From Sporolactobacillus nakayamae (lineage in GTDB: Bacteria > Bacillota > Bacilli > Bacillales > Sporolactobacillaceae), in NCBI RefSeq assembly GCF_900113325.1, contig NZ_FOOY01000014.1:44512-108511 (forward strand): a DNA stretch of 64,000 bases. The letters run 5' to 3'. Shown here piece after piece: positions 42,447-50,919 of this stretch. The position numbers and the translations under genes are program-made. A model generated the notes under the pieces. It had not been told where the DNA came from. It saw only the letters and a program-made list of their open reading frames with translations, and did not search any database. Each line of letters begins with the position of its first letter. Position 1 is the first letter of the stretch.

Positions 42447-42965
42447 AGGTAAGAGTCAGGTTAGACCGAATGCTGAAGTCAATCTAACGAGGAAAAAGTT
42501 GAACCCAATCCCCGGAAAGTCGAACCGAATGCGACCAAAGTCGAACCCAAGATAGGAGAAGTCGAACCGAAGAATAAAAGTTGAACCTAACGAGTGAAAA
42601 GTCGAACCGAACCAGAGCAAAGTCGAACCCAAGATAGGAGAAGTCGAACCGAAGAATAGAAGTTGAACCTAACGAGTGAAAAGTTGAACCGAATCATTGC
42701 AAAGTCGAACCCAAGATAGGAGAAGTCGAACCGAAGAATAGAAGTTGAACCTAACGAGTGAAAAGTCGAACCGAATCATTGCAAAGTCGAACCCAAGAGA
42801 GGAGTTCAACCCAATCCTTGGAGAATTCAACCTCAGAGAGAAAAAGTCGTAACGAATTCCCAAACTCGTAACGAACCGAAGGAAAATCGTAGCGAACTCA
42901 CAGAAAGTAGTAGCGAACTCCCAGATTCGTTACGAACGAGCCCAAAATCGTAACGAAGTAATCAA
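42447..42965. repeat. Word array: ~16-bp units within an 82-bp higher-order repeat
   Basis: About 20 copies of AAGT(C/T)GAACC(G/C)AA-type words recur roughly every 16 bp. Their order itself repeats: TCGAACCCAAGA marks lie at 42541, 42623, 42705 and 42787, an exact 82-bp period. From about 42845 the word changes to TCGTAACGAA/TCGTAGCGAA and continues to about 42965. No gene fits; the minus-strand frame at 42669-42863 is a repeat artefact. Confidence 0.9.
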
Positions 42966-42986
42966 AGTCAATCAGCGGTAAAAATC

Positions 42987-43340
42987 GTGCAGTTTGCCAA
43001 GTTGAAGACGAAGATTGACGAGATACAATCTGCTTATCGGGGCATGATTGTCGATCCGGAAAGCTTGACCTTGACTCATTTTGGCGACCATTGGAATGTT
43101 TCCGTTGATACAGTTGTTTCGTATACTTATGTGTACACGTTGAAATCAGACAAACAAATGAGAGACGCTTCTTATCAAAGAGGGATTACCTTTCGATTGA
43201 TCTATGATTCGGAACAGAAACGATGGTTAGTGAGCGGTATCTCAGATAATTTCATAAATGAGCAAACAGCTTCCGGTTGGGAACACAAGAAAGAAGTGAC
43301 CATTCCGGATCCGATTAAGCATGTTTGGCCGAATTTATAG
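42987..43340 (+). CDS. Hypothetical protein, possibly a truncated C-terminal domain
   Basis: The 117-residue frame starts with GTG right where the word array ends and lacks a good ribosome site. SVDTVVSYTYVYTLKSD and GITFRLIYDSEQKRWLVSGISD look like alternating beta strands of an NTF2-like domain found at the C-terminus of membrane-anchored Firmicutes proteins. No signal or membrane segment is present. It may be a real cytosolic protein, or the tail of a gene cut by the array. Confidence 0.45.
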   Translation: MQFAKLKTKIDEIQSAYRGMIVDPESLTLTHFGDHWNVSVDTVVSYTYVYTLKSDKQMRDASYQRGITFRLIYDSEQKRWLVSGISDNFINEQTASGWEHKKEVTIPDPIKHVWPNL

Positions 43341-43449
43341 GAGATATTCCTCGACTCAGCACGAGCCATACACTTTTTTATCGGCGATCTCATGAACGAA
43401 GCCAAGCTTGTCTGCGTTGTTCCATTACCATTTTTGTTCAATTTGAACT

Positions 43450-43528
43450 AATTCCGAACATTCTATTTGAATAAATGATTTAGCGTTCGCCTTTTCCGTT
43501 GACGGAAGATCCGCTGTGCTGATATAAT
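43450..43528 (+). promoter_or_regulatory. PurBox pair and promoter of the purine permease gene
   Basis: PurBox 1 AATTCCGAACATT (43450-43462) matches AWWWCCGAACWWT perfectly. An inverted core GCGTTCGCC lies so that GAAC and GTTC are 25 nt apart, as at the pur operon. The promoter TTGACG (43499-43504), 18 bp, TATAAT (43523-43528) follows. The ~210-nt leader after it shows no purine riboswitch. Confidence 0.8.
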
Positions 43529-43742
43529 GAACGGTGTAAAAAAAGAGTTTTTGTTTCGTGCACATTCATTGAAATTATTTTTCAAGGGCGCATTATGAAA
43601 GTATTCGCATTTATTCACGCTTCAATCGTTTTGGAGCTTTTTTTAGTTTGGGTTCATAAGCCACTGAATAGGAGCTTCGGCTCTGCCCTGAAAAATAAGG
43701 ATGATGAACGCGGACAAAACGAGACATTTAAGGGGGATTATT

Positions 43743-45050
43743 GTGAACGAGAATTGGTTGTCACGTTATTTTCAATTTTCCGATCTAAAGACGACGTTAG
43801 GCCGTGAAACATTGGCCGGTTTGACCACTTTTATTTCCATGGCGTACATACTGTTCGTCAATCCAAGTGTTCTCAGCGCATCAGGTATGGATAAGGGTGC
43901 GGTATTCACAGCTACAGCGATTTCCAGTGCGCTTGGCTGCTTGATCATGGGTATTGTCGCTAAGTACCCGATTGCCATTGCTCCGGGTCTCGGTGTCAAC
44001 GCATTCTTCGCTTATTCGGTATGTATCGGCATGAAGATTCCTTGGGAAACTGCGTTGGCTGGTGTATTCCTTGCTTCCGTTATCTTCTTTCTTATTACAA
44101 TTTTCAAGCTTCGTGAAATTATTATTGACGCGATTCCGCAGAGCCTCAAGCTGGCAATGGCAGCAGGTATCGGACTTTTTATTGCATTCATCGGCCTTCA
44201 TGAAGGCGGATTGATTGTTGCTGATAAAGCAACGACCGTTGCTTTTGGACCGCTGAATGTCGGCACGACATGGCTGACCATTTTCGGATTGATCGTAACG
44301 GTTATTCTGATGGTTCGCAAAGTTCCCGGCGCGATTTTCATCGGTATGGTATTGACTTCGATTGCTGGAATTATTTTCAAACTGATTCCGCTTCCGTCTC
44401 AGATTATCTCTACTGCGCCAAGCCTCACGCCGACCTTCGGCAAGGCGATTACACATGTTCCGGATATCAATACACTGCAACTCGGCGTTGTCGTTCTGAC
44501 CTTCCTGCTTGTGACCTTCTTTGATACGGCAGGCACGTTGATTGGACTTGCTGAACAAGCCGGATTCATGAAGAATAATAAAATGCCGCGTGTCGGACAA
44601 GCACTGCTTGCTGACTCGACATCAATGCTTGCCGGTTCTGTACTTGGTACATCACCAACCTCTGCTTACATTGAATCATCAACAGGTATCGCTGTTGGCG
44701 GCCGCTCCGGATTCACTGCGGTTGTGACCGGTATTTTGTTCTTGGTCGGCATGCTGTTCTCGCCGCTGCTGTCCGTTGTAACGGCACAAGTGACGGCTCC
44801 GGCACTCATTATTGTCGGCGTACTGATGGCAAGCTCTTTGAAAAAGATTCCGTGGGACAAATTCGAAATTGCGGTTCCTGCATTTCTGACTGTACTTGGC
44901 ATGCCGCTGACTTACAGTATTTCAGATGGTATCGCACTCGGTTTTATCCTTTACCCAATTACGATGATTACAGCCGGACGTTGGAAGGAAATTCACCCGA
45001 TTGTCTACTTCCTGTTCTTCGTATTCATTGTCTTTTTCGCACTGATTTAA
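43743..45050 (+). CDS. pbuG: NCS2-family (AzgA/PbuG-type) hypoxanthine/guanine permease
   Basis: The 435-residue protein has twelve or more helices with the AzgA-family blocks GLTTFISMAYILFVNPSVL, APGLGVNAFFAYSVC, FFDTAGTLIGLAEQAG and GTSPTSAYIESSTGI. It imports hypoxanthine and guanine with protons. GTG at 43743 follows AAGGGGG; an ATG 14 codons earlier has no ribosome site. It lies ahead of the NETI gene and the pur operon, an order also known in Bacillus subtilis (pbuG ... purE). A PurBox pair lies upstream. Confidence 0.92.
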   Translation: MNENWLSRYFQFSDLKTTLGRETLAGLTTFISMAYILFVNPSVLSASGMDKGAVFTATAISSALGCLIMGIVAKYPIAIAPGLGVNAFFAYSVCIGMKIPWETALAGVFLASVIFFLITIFKLREIIIDAIPQSLKLAMAAGIGLFIAFIGLHEGGLIVADKATTVAFGPLNVGTTWLTIFGLIVTVILMVRKVPGAIFIGMVLTSIAGIIFKLIPLPSQIISTAPSLTPTFGKAITHVPDINTLQLGVVVLTFLLVTFFDTAGTLIGLAEQAGFMKNNKMPRVGQALLADSTSMLAGSVLGTSPTSAYIESSTGIAVGGRSGFTAVVTGILFLVGMLFSPLLSVVTAQVTAPALIIVGVLMASSLKKIPWDKFEIAVPAFLTVLGMPLTYSISDGIALGFILYPITMITAGRWKEIHPIVYFLFFVFIVFFALI

Positions 45051-45065
45051 AAACGAGTAAATAAA

Positions 45066-45101
45066 AGTCTTCTCCATTTAACTATGGGGAAGATTTTTTT
45101 G
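45066..45101 (+). terminator. Terminator after the purine permease
   Basis: GTCTTCTCCAT (45067-45077) pairs with ATGGGGAAGAT (45084-45094) with G-T pairs, followed by six T. Confidence 0.85.
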
Positions 45102-45280
45102 TTTCCAATCACAAGGGTGATGCACTTCTTTATTGGATGGAAAACATCTTCACTTTCACCATTCGGTCTTGAGAGCGACGAGTCAGTCTTCACAATTTTT
45201 TAACTTCATCATGCCCTGAATATCGTTGCCTCATCGGAGACATGATAAGAATAACCCAATCTAAAGGACGTGAATGATAA

Positions 45281-45559
45281 ATGACTGCGTTGATAATCAC
45301 GGTTCTTTTCTGGCTGCTTGGTCTGGCAGTGCTGAGCGCGAGCTTTTTCCTGACGAAAGAAATGAAAGAAGCAGGGGAACATCTGCTTGAGGATGCCGCC
45401 CATGAGAAAGGCAAGGATGATTCCGCAAGTATCGCCATGGCAATCGAAGGTAAATTTCTTAGACGTATTCCCAGCTATATAATTCACATGGTGACAGGCG
45501 TCATCGGCGCCACGCTGCTTGCATTCGGTTTTGTCGCACTTGCCTTTTACTTTCATTGA
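45281..45559 (+). CDS. Small two-helix membrane protein of unknown function
   Basis: The 92-residue protein has a membrane helix at residues ~3-23, a charged middle (KEMKEAGEHLLEDAAHEKGKDD) and a second helix at ~68-91. GTGAATGATAA precedes the ATG, a weak ribosome site. It lies between pbuG and the NETI gene, where B. subtilis also has short membrane-protein genes. I do not recognise the family with confidence. Confidence 0.65.
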   Translation: MTALIITVLFWLLGLAVLSASFFLTKEMKEAGEHLLEDAAHEKGKDDSASIAMAIEGKFLRRIPSYIIHMVTGVIGATLLAFGFVALAFYFH

Positions 45560-45680
45560 TGATGTACAGTCGAAGTCTGTCGAAGCAGCAAAAAAATTGA
45601 TATAATGAATGTAGCTAATTTCGACCAGAAAAGGCATAGAATATGTACTTTGCCAAACCAAGATAAAGCGGTGAACGTAT

Positions 45681-45923
45681 TTGAACAAGCGCAAAGCGAA
45701 GAGTTCTGATCAACGATCAAGCATTCCGCTACGAAAAAAGCAATTTATCGTTGGGGATCAAGAAACAATTACTCAATGTCTTGAACGCATGAAGCGCGAA
45801 GGCTACACGCCAATTAGGCGGACAGAGAAGCCGATCTTCCGTGAGACGCCATCCGGCCCAGAGTGTTTTGGCAGCCAATGTGTTTTGGAAGGAAAATACA
45901 TTCCCAAAAAAGGCGAACAATAG
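45681..45923 (+). CDS. NETI-motif protein (YebG-like)
   Basis: The 80-residue protein has a basic N-terminus and the pattern QETITQCLERMKREGYTPIRRTEKPIF, in which QETI stands where the family name-giving NETI occurs, followed by GPECFGSQCVLEGK with two Cys. YebG of B. subtilis has the same features and the same place next to purE. Start is TTG at 45681, after GCGGTGA. The first PurBox of the pur operon lies across its stop codon. Function unknown. Confidence 0.82.
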   Translation: MNKRKAKSSDQRSSIPLRKKQFIVGDQETITQCLERMKREGYTPIRRTEKPIFRETPSGPECFGSQCVLEGKYIPKKGEQ

Positions 45924-45987
45924 CTTCTTTAAGCTCGGTTAATGTTCGATAATACGGTTGACACACTGCGAATATTGCTGATATGAT
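45909..45987 (+). promoter_or_regulatory. PurBox pair and promoter of the pur operon
   Basis: PurBox 1 AAAGGCGAACAAT (45909-45921) and inverted PurBox 2 AATGTTCGATAAT (45941-45953) have GAAC and GTTC 25 nt apart, the same distance as before pbuG. The promoter TTGACA (45958-45963), 18 bp, TATGAT (45982-45987) follows. PurR would repress when PRPP is low. Confidence 0.85.
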
Positions 45988-46011
45988 GAGAGGGTCAAAA
46001 AAGAAAAGCGA

Positions 46012-46084
46012 ACCCTCATATATTTTTGGGAATATGGCCCAACTGTTTCTACCTGGCGACCGGAAATTGCCGGACTATGAAGGG
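46012..46084 (+). ncRNA. Purine riboswitch, guanine class, of the pur operon
   Basis: The core matches the purine aptamer: P1 CCCTCATA (46013-46020) pairs with TATGAAGGG, then GAATATGGCCC, the invariant GTTTCTACC, ACCGGAAATTGCC and GGACTATG. The base that pairs with the ligand is the C of GACTATG (adenine aptamers have GATTATG), so guanine or hypoxanthine is the likely ligand. It lies 25 nt after the promoter -10. Confidence 0.96.
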
Positions 46085-46128
46085 AAAATGGTAACGTTTT
46101 GTTTGAGGCCGCTGCCCGCGGTTAAAGA

Positions 46129-46182
46129 CCAGACGGTTGTTTTCTCTTTGTTTTCAGGAAAACAGCTGTTCTGGGCTTTTTA
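46129..46182 (+). terminator. Expression-platform terminator of the purine riboswitch
   Basis: CCAGACGGTTGTTTTC (46129-46144) pairs imperfectly with GAAAACAGCTGTTCTGG (46158-46174), followed by GCTTTTT. Guanine binding should favour this hairpin and stop transcription before purE. Confidence 0.8.
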
Positions 46183-46310
46183 TTGTCTAGAATTTGAACG
46201 TGGTTCATAAAGTCGGGAAAAGATGGAAACAAAGATCCTGTCGATTCGGCACGAACTTTTGAAAAACTTTTTCCCAGGTTTTCGAAAATCCTCTATTGGG
46301 AGGCAGTATT

Positions 46311-46796
46311 GTGAGTCAAGCAGTAGTTGGTGTGATTATGGGAAGCAGCTCTGATTGGGAGACCATGAAGAATGCATGCGACATTTTGGATTTAATGGAC
46401 ATTCCTTATGAGAAAAAGGTTGTGTCAGCGCACCGCACACCGGATCTCATGTTTGACTACGCGGCAACTGCACGCGAACGCGGCTTAAAAGTAATTATTG
46501 CCGGAGCGGGTGGCGCGGCGCACTTACCGGGCATGACTGCGGCTAAGACGACCTTGCCGGTCATCGGTGTCCCTGTAAAATCGAGGGCGCTCAGCGGTAT
46601 GGACTCATTATTATCCATTGTACAGATGCCGGCCGGCATTCCGGTGGCGACGGTAGCGATCGGGGCAACAGGTGCGACGAACGCCGGTCTACTCGCTGCT
46701 CAGATTCTTTCAGCATTTGATAGCGAATTGAAGGATCGATTAGAAGCTTATCGGGAATCTCTAGCCAAGAAGGCAAAGGAAAGTGATCTGAAATGA
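46311..46796 (+). CDS. purE: N5-carboxyaminoimidazole ribonucleotide mutase
   Basis: The 161-residue protein rearranges N5-CAIR to CAIR in purine synthesis. [20 protein letters not shown] and the [24 protein letters not shown] block are typical of class I PurE. GTG at 46311 follows GGGAGG by 7 bases; a TTG five codons earlier lies on that site. It opens the twelve-gene pur operon and overlaps purK by 4 bases. Confidence 0.96.
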   Translation: MSQAVVGVIMGSSSDWETMKNACDILDLMDIPYEKKVVSAHRTPDLMFDYAATARERGLKVIIAGAGGAAHLPGMTAAKTTLPVIGVPVKSRALSGMDSLLSIVQMPAGIPVATVAIGATGATNAGLLAAQILSAFDSELKDRLEAYRESLAKKAKESDLK

Positions 46797-47944
46797 AGCA
46801 GAAAACGATCTTGCCGGGACAAACCATTGGCATTCTCGGCGGCGGCCAATTAGGACGGATGATGGCGATCAGCGCGAAACAAATGGGGTACAGAATCGCT
46901 GTTCTTGATCCAGTTAAGGATTGCCCATGCGCGCAAGTCGCGGATATCGCGATTGTTGCCGATTATGACGATCCTGAAGGCGCAAAGAAAATGGCTGAAT
47001 GTGCCGATGTCGTGACTTATGAATTTGAAAATGTAGACGTTCAGACGGTGGACTACCTGCAGGAGAACAGTTATCTTCCTCAGGGCGGCCACCTGCTTGA
47101 AATAACCAAGGACAGGCTTAATGAAAAAGCGGCAATCTGCAGCGCAGGATTGCCGGTTGTTCCCTATATGCCTGTCCGTAATCATGATGAATTGAAAAAG
47201 GCTATTGCTGAAATTGGATTTCCTTCTGTATTGAAAACAACACAAGGCGGCTATGATGGCAAAGGGCAGTACGTTCTCAAATCAGAAACAGATTTAGAGG
47301 AAGCACTCCCTTACGTCGGAAAGACGCCTTTTGAACTCGAAAAATGGCTTCCGTTTGAAAAAGAAATTTCTGTTATTGTTGTGCGCAGCACCACAGGTGA
47401 AACATCTGTTTTTCCGGTTGCTGAAAACATACATCGTCATAATATTTTGCATCATACTCTAGTGCCGGCGAGAATATCAGACAGCCTCCGCGATGAAGCA
47501 ACCGAACATGCCTTGCATCTTGCAGAAGCTCTCAAACTTGTCGGCACGCTTGCCGTTGAAATGTTTGTCGGCACGGACGGGAAGGTGTACGTCAATGAGA
47601 CAGCACCGCGTCCGCATAATTCCGGGCATTTCTCAATTAATGCCTGCGAGACATCCCAGTTTGAACAGCATGTTCGTGCAATTTGCGGTCTGCCGCTATC
47701 CAGCACGCAGCTGCTCAAGCCGGTGATTATGATCAATATCCTTGGTGAGCATGTCCAGCCGGTTTTGGACAAAATTGATTTATTGACGTCCGCACATCTT
47801 CATCTCTATGGGAAGGACGCGGCGAAAACCGGACGTAAAATGGGTCACCTGACCATTCTTGGTGACACAGTTGATGAGGCAATTGAGCAAGCAGAGAGAT
47901 TAGGGATATGGAAAATTGAACAGGAAGTGGGTAAGCATTCATGA
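46793..47944 (+). CDS. purK: N5-carboxyaminoimidazole ribonucleotide synthase
   Basis: The 383-residue ATP-grasp enzyme makes N5-CAIR from AIR, bicarbonate and ATP, feeding Pur[22 protein letters not shown] opens it; [22 protein letters not shown] and [12 protein letters not shown] follow in the family order. The ATG overlaps the purE stop (ATGA), and its own stop overlaps purB by 4 bases, so the three are translationally coupled. Confidence 0.97.
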   Translation: MKQKTILPGQTIGILGGGQLGRMMAISAKQMGYRIAVLDPVKDCPCAQVADIAIVADYDDPEGAKKMAECADVVTYEFENVDVQTVDYLQENSYLPQGGHLLEITKDRLNEKAAICSAGLPVVPYMPVRNHDELKKAIAEIGFPSVLKTTQGGYDGKGQYVLKSETDLEEALPYVGKTPFELEKWLPFEKEISVIVVRSTTGETSVFPVAENIHRHNILHHTLVPARISDSLRDEATEHALHLAEALKLVGTLAVEMFVGTDGKVYVNETAPRPHNSGHFSINACETSQFEQHVRAICGLPLSSTQLLKPVIMINILGEHVQPVLDKIDLLTSAHLHLYGKDAAKTGRKMGHLTILGDTVDEAIEQAERLGIWKIEQEVGKHS

Positions 47945-49239
47945 TTGATCGGTATACACGGCCGGAAATGGGCGCGATTTGGACAGAAGAAAACAGATAC
48001 AAGGCATGGCTTGAGGTTGAAATTCTTGCCTGCGCAGGATGGTCTGAACTCGGAGAAATTCCAAAAGAAGATGTTGAAAAACTACGGAAAAACGCGACGT
48101 TTACCGTTGATCGGATTCATGAGATCGAACAACAAACCCGTCATGATGTGGTTGCCTTCACGCGAACGGTTTCAGAATCGCTTGGCGAAGAGAAAAAATG
48201 GGTGCATTACGGCTTAACCTCAACGGATGTCGTGGACACCGCTCAAGGGTATTTGCTAAGACAGGCGAACGAAATTTTATTAAAAGATATTGAACAGTTT
48301 ATCGAAGTCATCCGCCAAAAGGCGAAAAAATATAAGAATACGGTCATGATGGGCCGTACGCATGGTGTTCACGCAGAACCGACAACCTTCGGCCTTGTTC
48401 TAGCGTTGTGGTATGAAGAAATGAAACGCAATTTGGAACGCTTCAAACGCGCAGCCGATGAAGTGCAATACGGCAAGATTTCCGGCGCGGTCGGCACCTA
48501 TGCCAATATCGATCCCGCTGTTGAATCGTATGTCTGTAAACACCTCGGTATCAAGCCGGCACCAATTTCGACACAAGTATTGCAGCGTGATCGCCACGCG
48601 CATTACCTGTCTGTTCTGGCACTGATTGCTACGTCAATTGAGAAATTCGCGGTTGAAGTGCGCGGCTTGCAGCGTTCGGAAGTACGCGAAGTTGAAGAAT
48701 ATTTTGCCAAGGGTCAGAAAGGTTCATCGGCGATGCCGCATAAACGCAACCCGATCGGATCGGAAAATATGTGCGGCCTTGCACGCGTGATTCGCGGCTA
48801 TATGCTGACTGCTTACGATGATGTGCCGCTTTGGCATGAACGCGATATTTCCCATTCTTCAGCGGAACGGATCATTCTTCCGGATGCAACCAGCGGATTG
48901 GATTATATGCTGAACCGTTTCTCAACAATCATTGAGAAACTAACCGTTTTCCCGGAAAATATGAAACGCAATATGAAGCGTACCTTCGGGCTGATTTTCT
49001 CGCAGCATGTGCTGCTCGCTTTGATTGAGAAAGGCATGAGCCGTGAGACGGCCTATGATATTGTTCAACCGAACGCAATGAAATCATGGGAGACGGAAAC
49101 ACCTTTTAAAGAAATCGTTGAAAGCGATGCGCGCATTACCAGTCAATTGACACAAGCGGAAATCGACGCCTGCTTCGATGAAACCTACCACCTGAAAAAT
49201 GTTGACTTTATCTTTGAACGTTTAGGTTTGAACGACTAA
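47941..49239 (+). CDS. purB: Adenylosuccinate lyase
   Basis: The 432-residue fumarase-superfamily enzyme acts twice: it releases fumarate from SAICAR and from adenylosuccinate. [19 protein letters not shown] is the superfamily signature with the catalytic loop, and [16 protein letters not shown] and [10 protein letters not shown] mark the other active-site regions. [21 protein letters not shown] is the expected N-terminus. It follows purK with a 4-base overlap. Confidence 0.97.
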   Translation: MIDRYTRPEMGAIWTEENRYKAWLEVEILACAGWSELGEIPKEDVEKLRKNATFTVDRIHEIEQQTRHDVVAFTRTVSESLGEEKKWVHYGLTSTDVVDTAQGYLLRQANEILLKDIEQFIEVIRQKAKKYKNTVMMGRTHGVHAEPTTFGLVLALWYEEMKRNLERFKRAADEVQYGKISGAVGTYANIDPAVESYVCKHLGIKPAPISTQVLQRDRHAHYLSVLALIATSIEKFAVEVRGLQRSEVREVEEYFAKGQKGSSAMPHKRNPIGSENMCGLARVIRGYMLTAYDDVPLWHERDISHSSAERIILPDATSGLDYMLNRFSTIIEKLTVFPENMKRNMKRTFGLIFSQHVLLALIEKGMSRETAYDIVQPNAMKSWETETPFKEIVESDARITSQLTQAEIDACFDETYHLKNVDFIFERLGLND

Positions 49240-49271
49240 ATCTGTATCTTCAGCGAAAAGGGGAAAAACAA

Positions 49272-49982
49272 ATGAGTCAGCTTTTATATGAAGGAAAAGC
49301 GAAAAAGATGTTCACGACTGATGACCCGAATGTGCTTCGTGTGGTCTACAAGAACGACGCGACTGCGTTTAACGGCCAGAAGAAAGCGCAATTTGAAGGA
49401 AAAGGTCGTTTGAATAACGCGATCTGCACAAAGATTTTTAAAATGCTGCAGAAGAAGGGCATCTCGACGCATTACATCGACACGATTTCCGAGACAGAGC
49501 AATTAGTCAAAGCGGTAAGCATTGTTCCGATCGAAGTGGTAGTTCGCAATGTCGTTGCCGGCAGCCTTTCAAAACGTCTGGGCGTTGATGAAGGCGAAAC
49601 GCTTGGCCGTACAATCGTTGAGTTTTACTACAAAAGCGATGAACTCGGTGACCCAATGATCAACAGTGATCATGCATTGGCGATGGAACTCGCTACGAAA
49701 GAAGAACTCGCAGAAATTCGCCGCCTCGCCCTCAGCATTAATGAGTCACTGCAGGCATTCTTTGCAGAAGCGGGCATTTTGCTTGTCGACTTTAAAATCG
49801 AATTCGGCAAACTAAAAGAAACAGGCGCCATTGTTCTTGCTGATGAGATTTCACCGGACAGCTGTCGTCTGTGGGATAAAGAGACTCATGAAAAGCTTGA
49901 CAAAGATGTTTTCCGCCGCAATATCGCTGATCTTCCTGAAACCTATGAAAAACTTCTTAAACGCTTGGAGGATGTCAAATGA
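49272..49982 (+). CDS. purC: SAICAR synthase
   Basis: The 236-residue enzyme joins CAIR and aspartate with ATP. LLYEGKAKKMFTT, KNDATAFNGQKKAQFEGKG and LVDFKIEFG...ADEISPDSCRLWD are family blocks. Its stop overlaps purS (ATGA). It begins 32 bp after purB with GAAAAGGGG before the ATG. Confidence 0.97.
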   Translation: MSQLLYEGKAKKMFTTDDPNVLRVVYKNDATAFNGQKKAQFEGKGRLNNAICTKIFKMLQKKGISTHYIDTISETEQLVKAVSIVPIEVVVRNVVAGSLSKRLGVDEGETLGRTIVEFYYKSDELGDPMINSDHALAMELATKEELAEIRRLALSINESLQAFFAEAGILLVDFKIEFGKLKETGAIVLADEISPDSCRLWDKETHEKLDKDVFRRNIADLPETYEKLLKRLEDVK

Positions 49983-50230
49983 AAAAGGTGAAGGTGTTTA
50001 TTACTTTGAAAGAAAGCGTGCTTGATCCTCAAGGTCAGGCCGTGATGCAATCGCTGCATAATATGGATTACAAAAATGTTCAGGACGTGCGCATTGGTAA
50101 ATATATTGAACTCCAAATGGATGACTCCGCGGATGTTGCCGAACAAGTGGATACAATCTGCGACAAGCTGCTTGCCAATACCGTAATTGAAAACTATCGC
50201 TATGAAGTCGAGGAGGAGGTACACTCGTGA
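49979..50230 (+). CDS. purS: Phosphoribosylformylglycinamidine synthase subunit PurS
   Basis: The 83-residue protein is the small structural subunit that bridges PurL and PurQ in Gram-positive FGAM synthase. [26 protein letters not shown] is typical. It overlaps purC and purQ by 4 bases each, as in Bacillus. Confidence 0.96.
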   Translation: MKKVKVFITLKESVLDPQGQAVMQSLHNMDYKNVQDVRIGKYIELQMDDSADVAEQVDTICDKLLANTVIENYRYEVEEEVHS

Positions 50231-50919
50231 AAACCGCAGTCATTGTTTTTCCCGGCTCCAACTGCGATCAAGACATGTACTATGCGATTAAGGATGGACT
50301 GGGTGAAGAAGTAGACTATGTGTGGCATGCGGAAACGTCGCTGGACGGCTATGACGCGATCATGATTCCGGGCGGCTTCTCCTATGGCGACTACTTACGA
50401 TCAGGCGCGATCGCACGCTTCTCAGGCATTATGCCTGCTGTGATCAAGGCTGCTAAAGAAGGAAAACCGGTACTGGGTGTGTGCAACGGCTTTCAGATTC
50501 TGCTTGAAGCAGGTTTGCTTCCCGGCGCGATGTTGAAGAATCAGCACTTGAAATTCATTTGTGAAACCGTAAATCTTCAGGTTAAAAATAATGATACGCA
50601 ATTTACGAAGTTCTACGCTAACGATGAAATCATCCGCATTCCGATCGCGCATGGCGAGGGCAATTACTTCTGTGACGATGCGACGCTCAAGGAATTGCAG
50701 GACAACAATCGGATTGTCTTCACCTATTCAGGAGAAAATCCGAACGGATCAAAAGCTGATATCGCCGGCATTATTAATGAAGCAGGCAACGTGCTCGGCA
50801 TGATGCCGCACCCGGAACGCGCCGCTGACGCGCTGCTTGGCAGTGACGATGGTCTGCGCTTGTTCCAGTCAATCCTAAACCATTGGAGGGAATCTACTCA
50901 TGCCGCTTACACATCTTGA
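50227..50919 (+). CDS. purQ: FGAM synthase glutaminase subunit PurQ
   Basis: The 230-residue class I glutaminase supplies ammonia to PurL. The nucleophile elbow is [20 protein letters not shown] (Cys near residue 87), and the His-Glu pair is in MMPHPERA. It starts with GTG at 50227, after GAGGAGG. The gene overlaps purL by 20 bases. Confidence 0.97.
   Translation: MKTAVIVFPGSNCDQDMYYAIKDGLGEEVDYVWHAETSLDGYDAIMIPGGFSYGDYLRSGAIARFSGIMPAVIKAAKEGKPVLGVCNGFQILLEAGLLPGAMLKNQHLKFICETVNLQVKNNDTQFTKFYANDEIIRIPIAHGEGNYFCDDATLKELQDNNRIVFTYSGENPNGSKADIAGIINEAGNVLGMMPHPERAADALLGSDDGLRLFQSILNHWRESTHAAYTS

Noticed and set aside
42669..42863. Minus-strand frame rich in RLNS/FDF-like periodic text
   Set aside because: Its periodicity is that of the intergenic word array; no ribosome site.
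43530..43740. Purine riboswitch before the permease gene
   Set aside because: I looked for GTTTCTACC and the P1 strands; they are absent. Only the PurBox pair is supported.
43595..43807. 70-codon frame overlapping the start of the purine permease
   Set aside because: It lies in the leader RNA and runs into the permease in another frame; no ribosome site and no recognisable domain.
45983..46210. 75-codon reading frame before purE
   Set aside because: It covers the purine riboswitch aptamer and its terminator hairpin; no ribosome site and no protein-like pattern.
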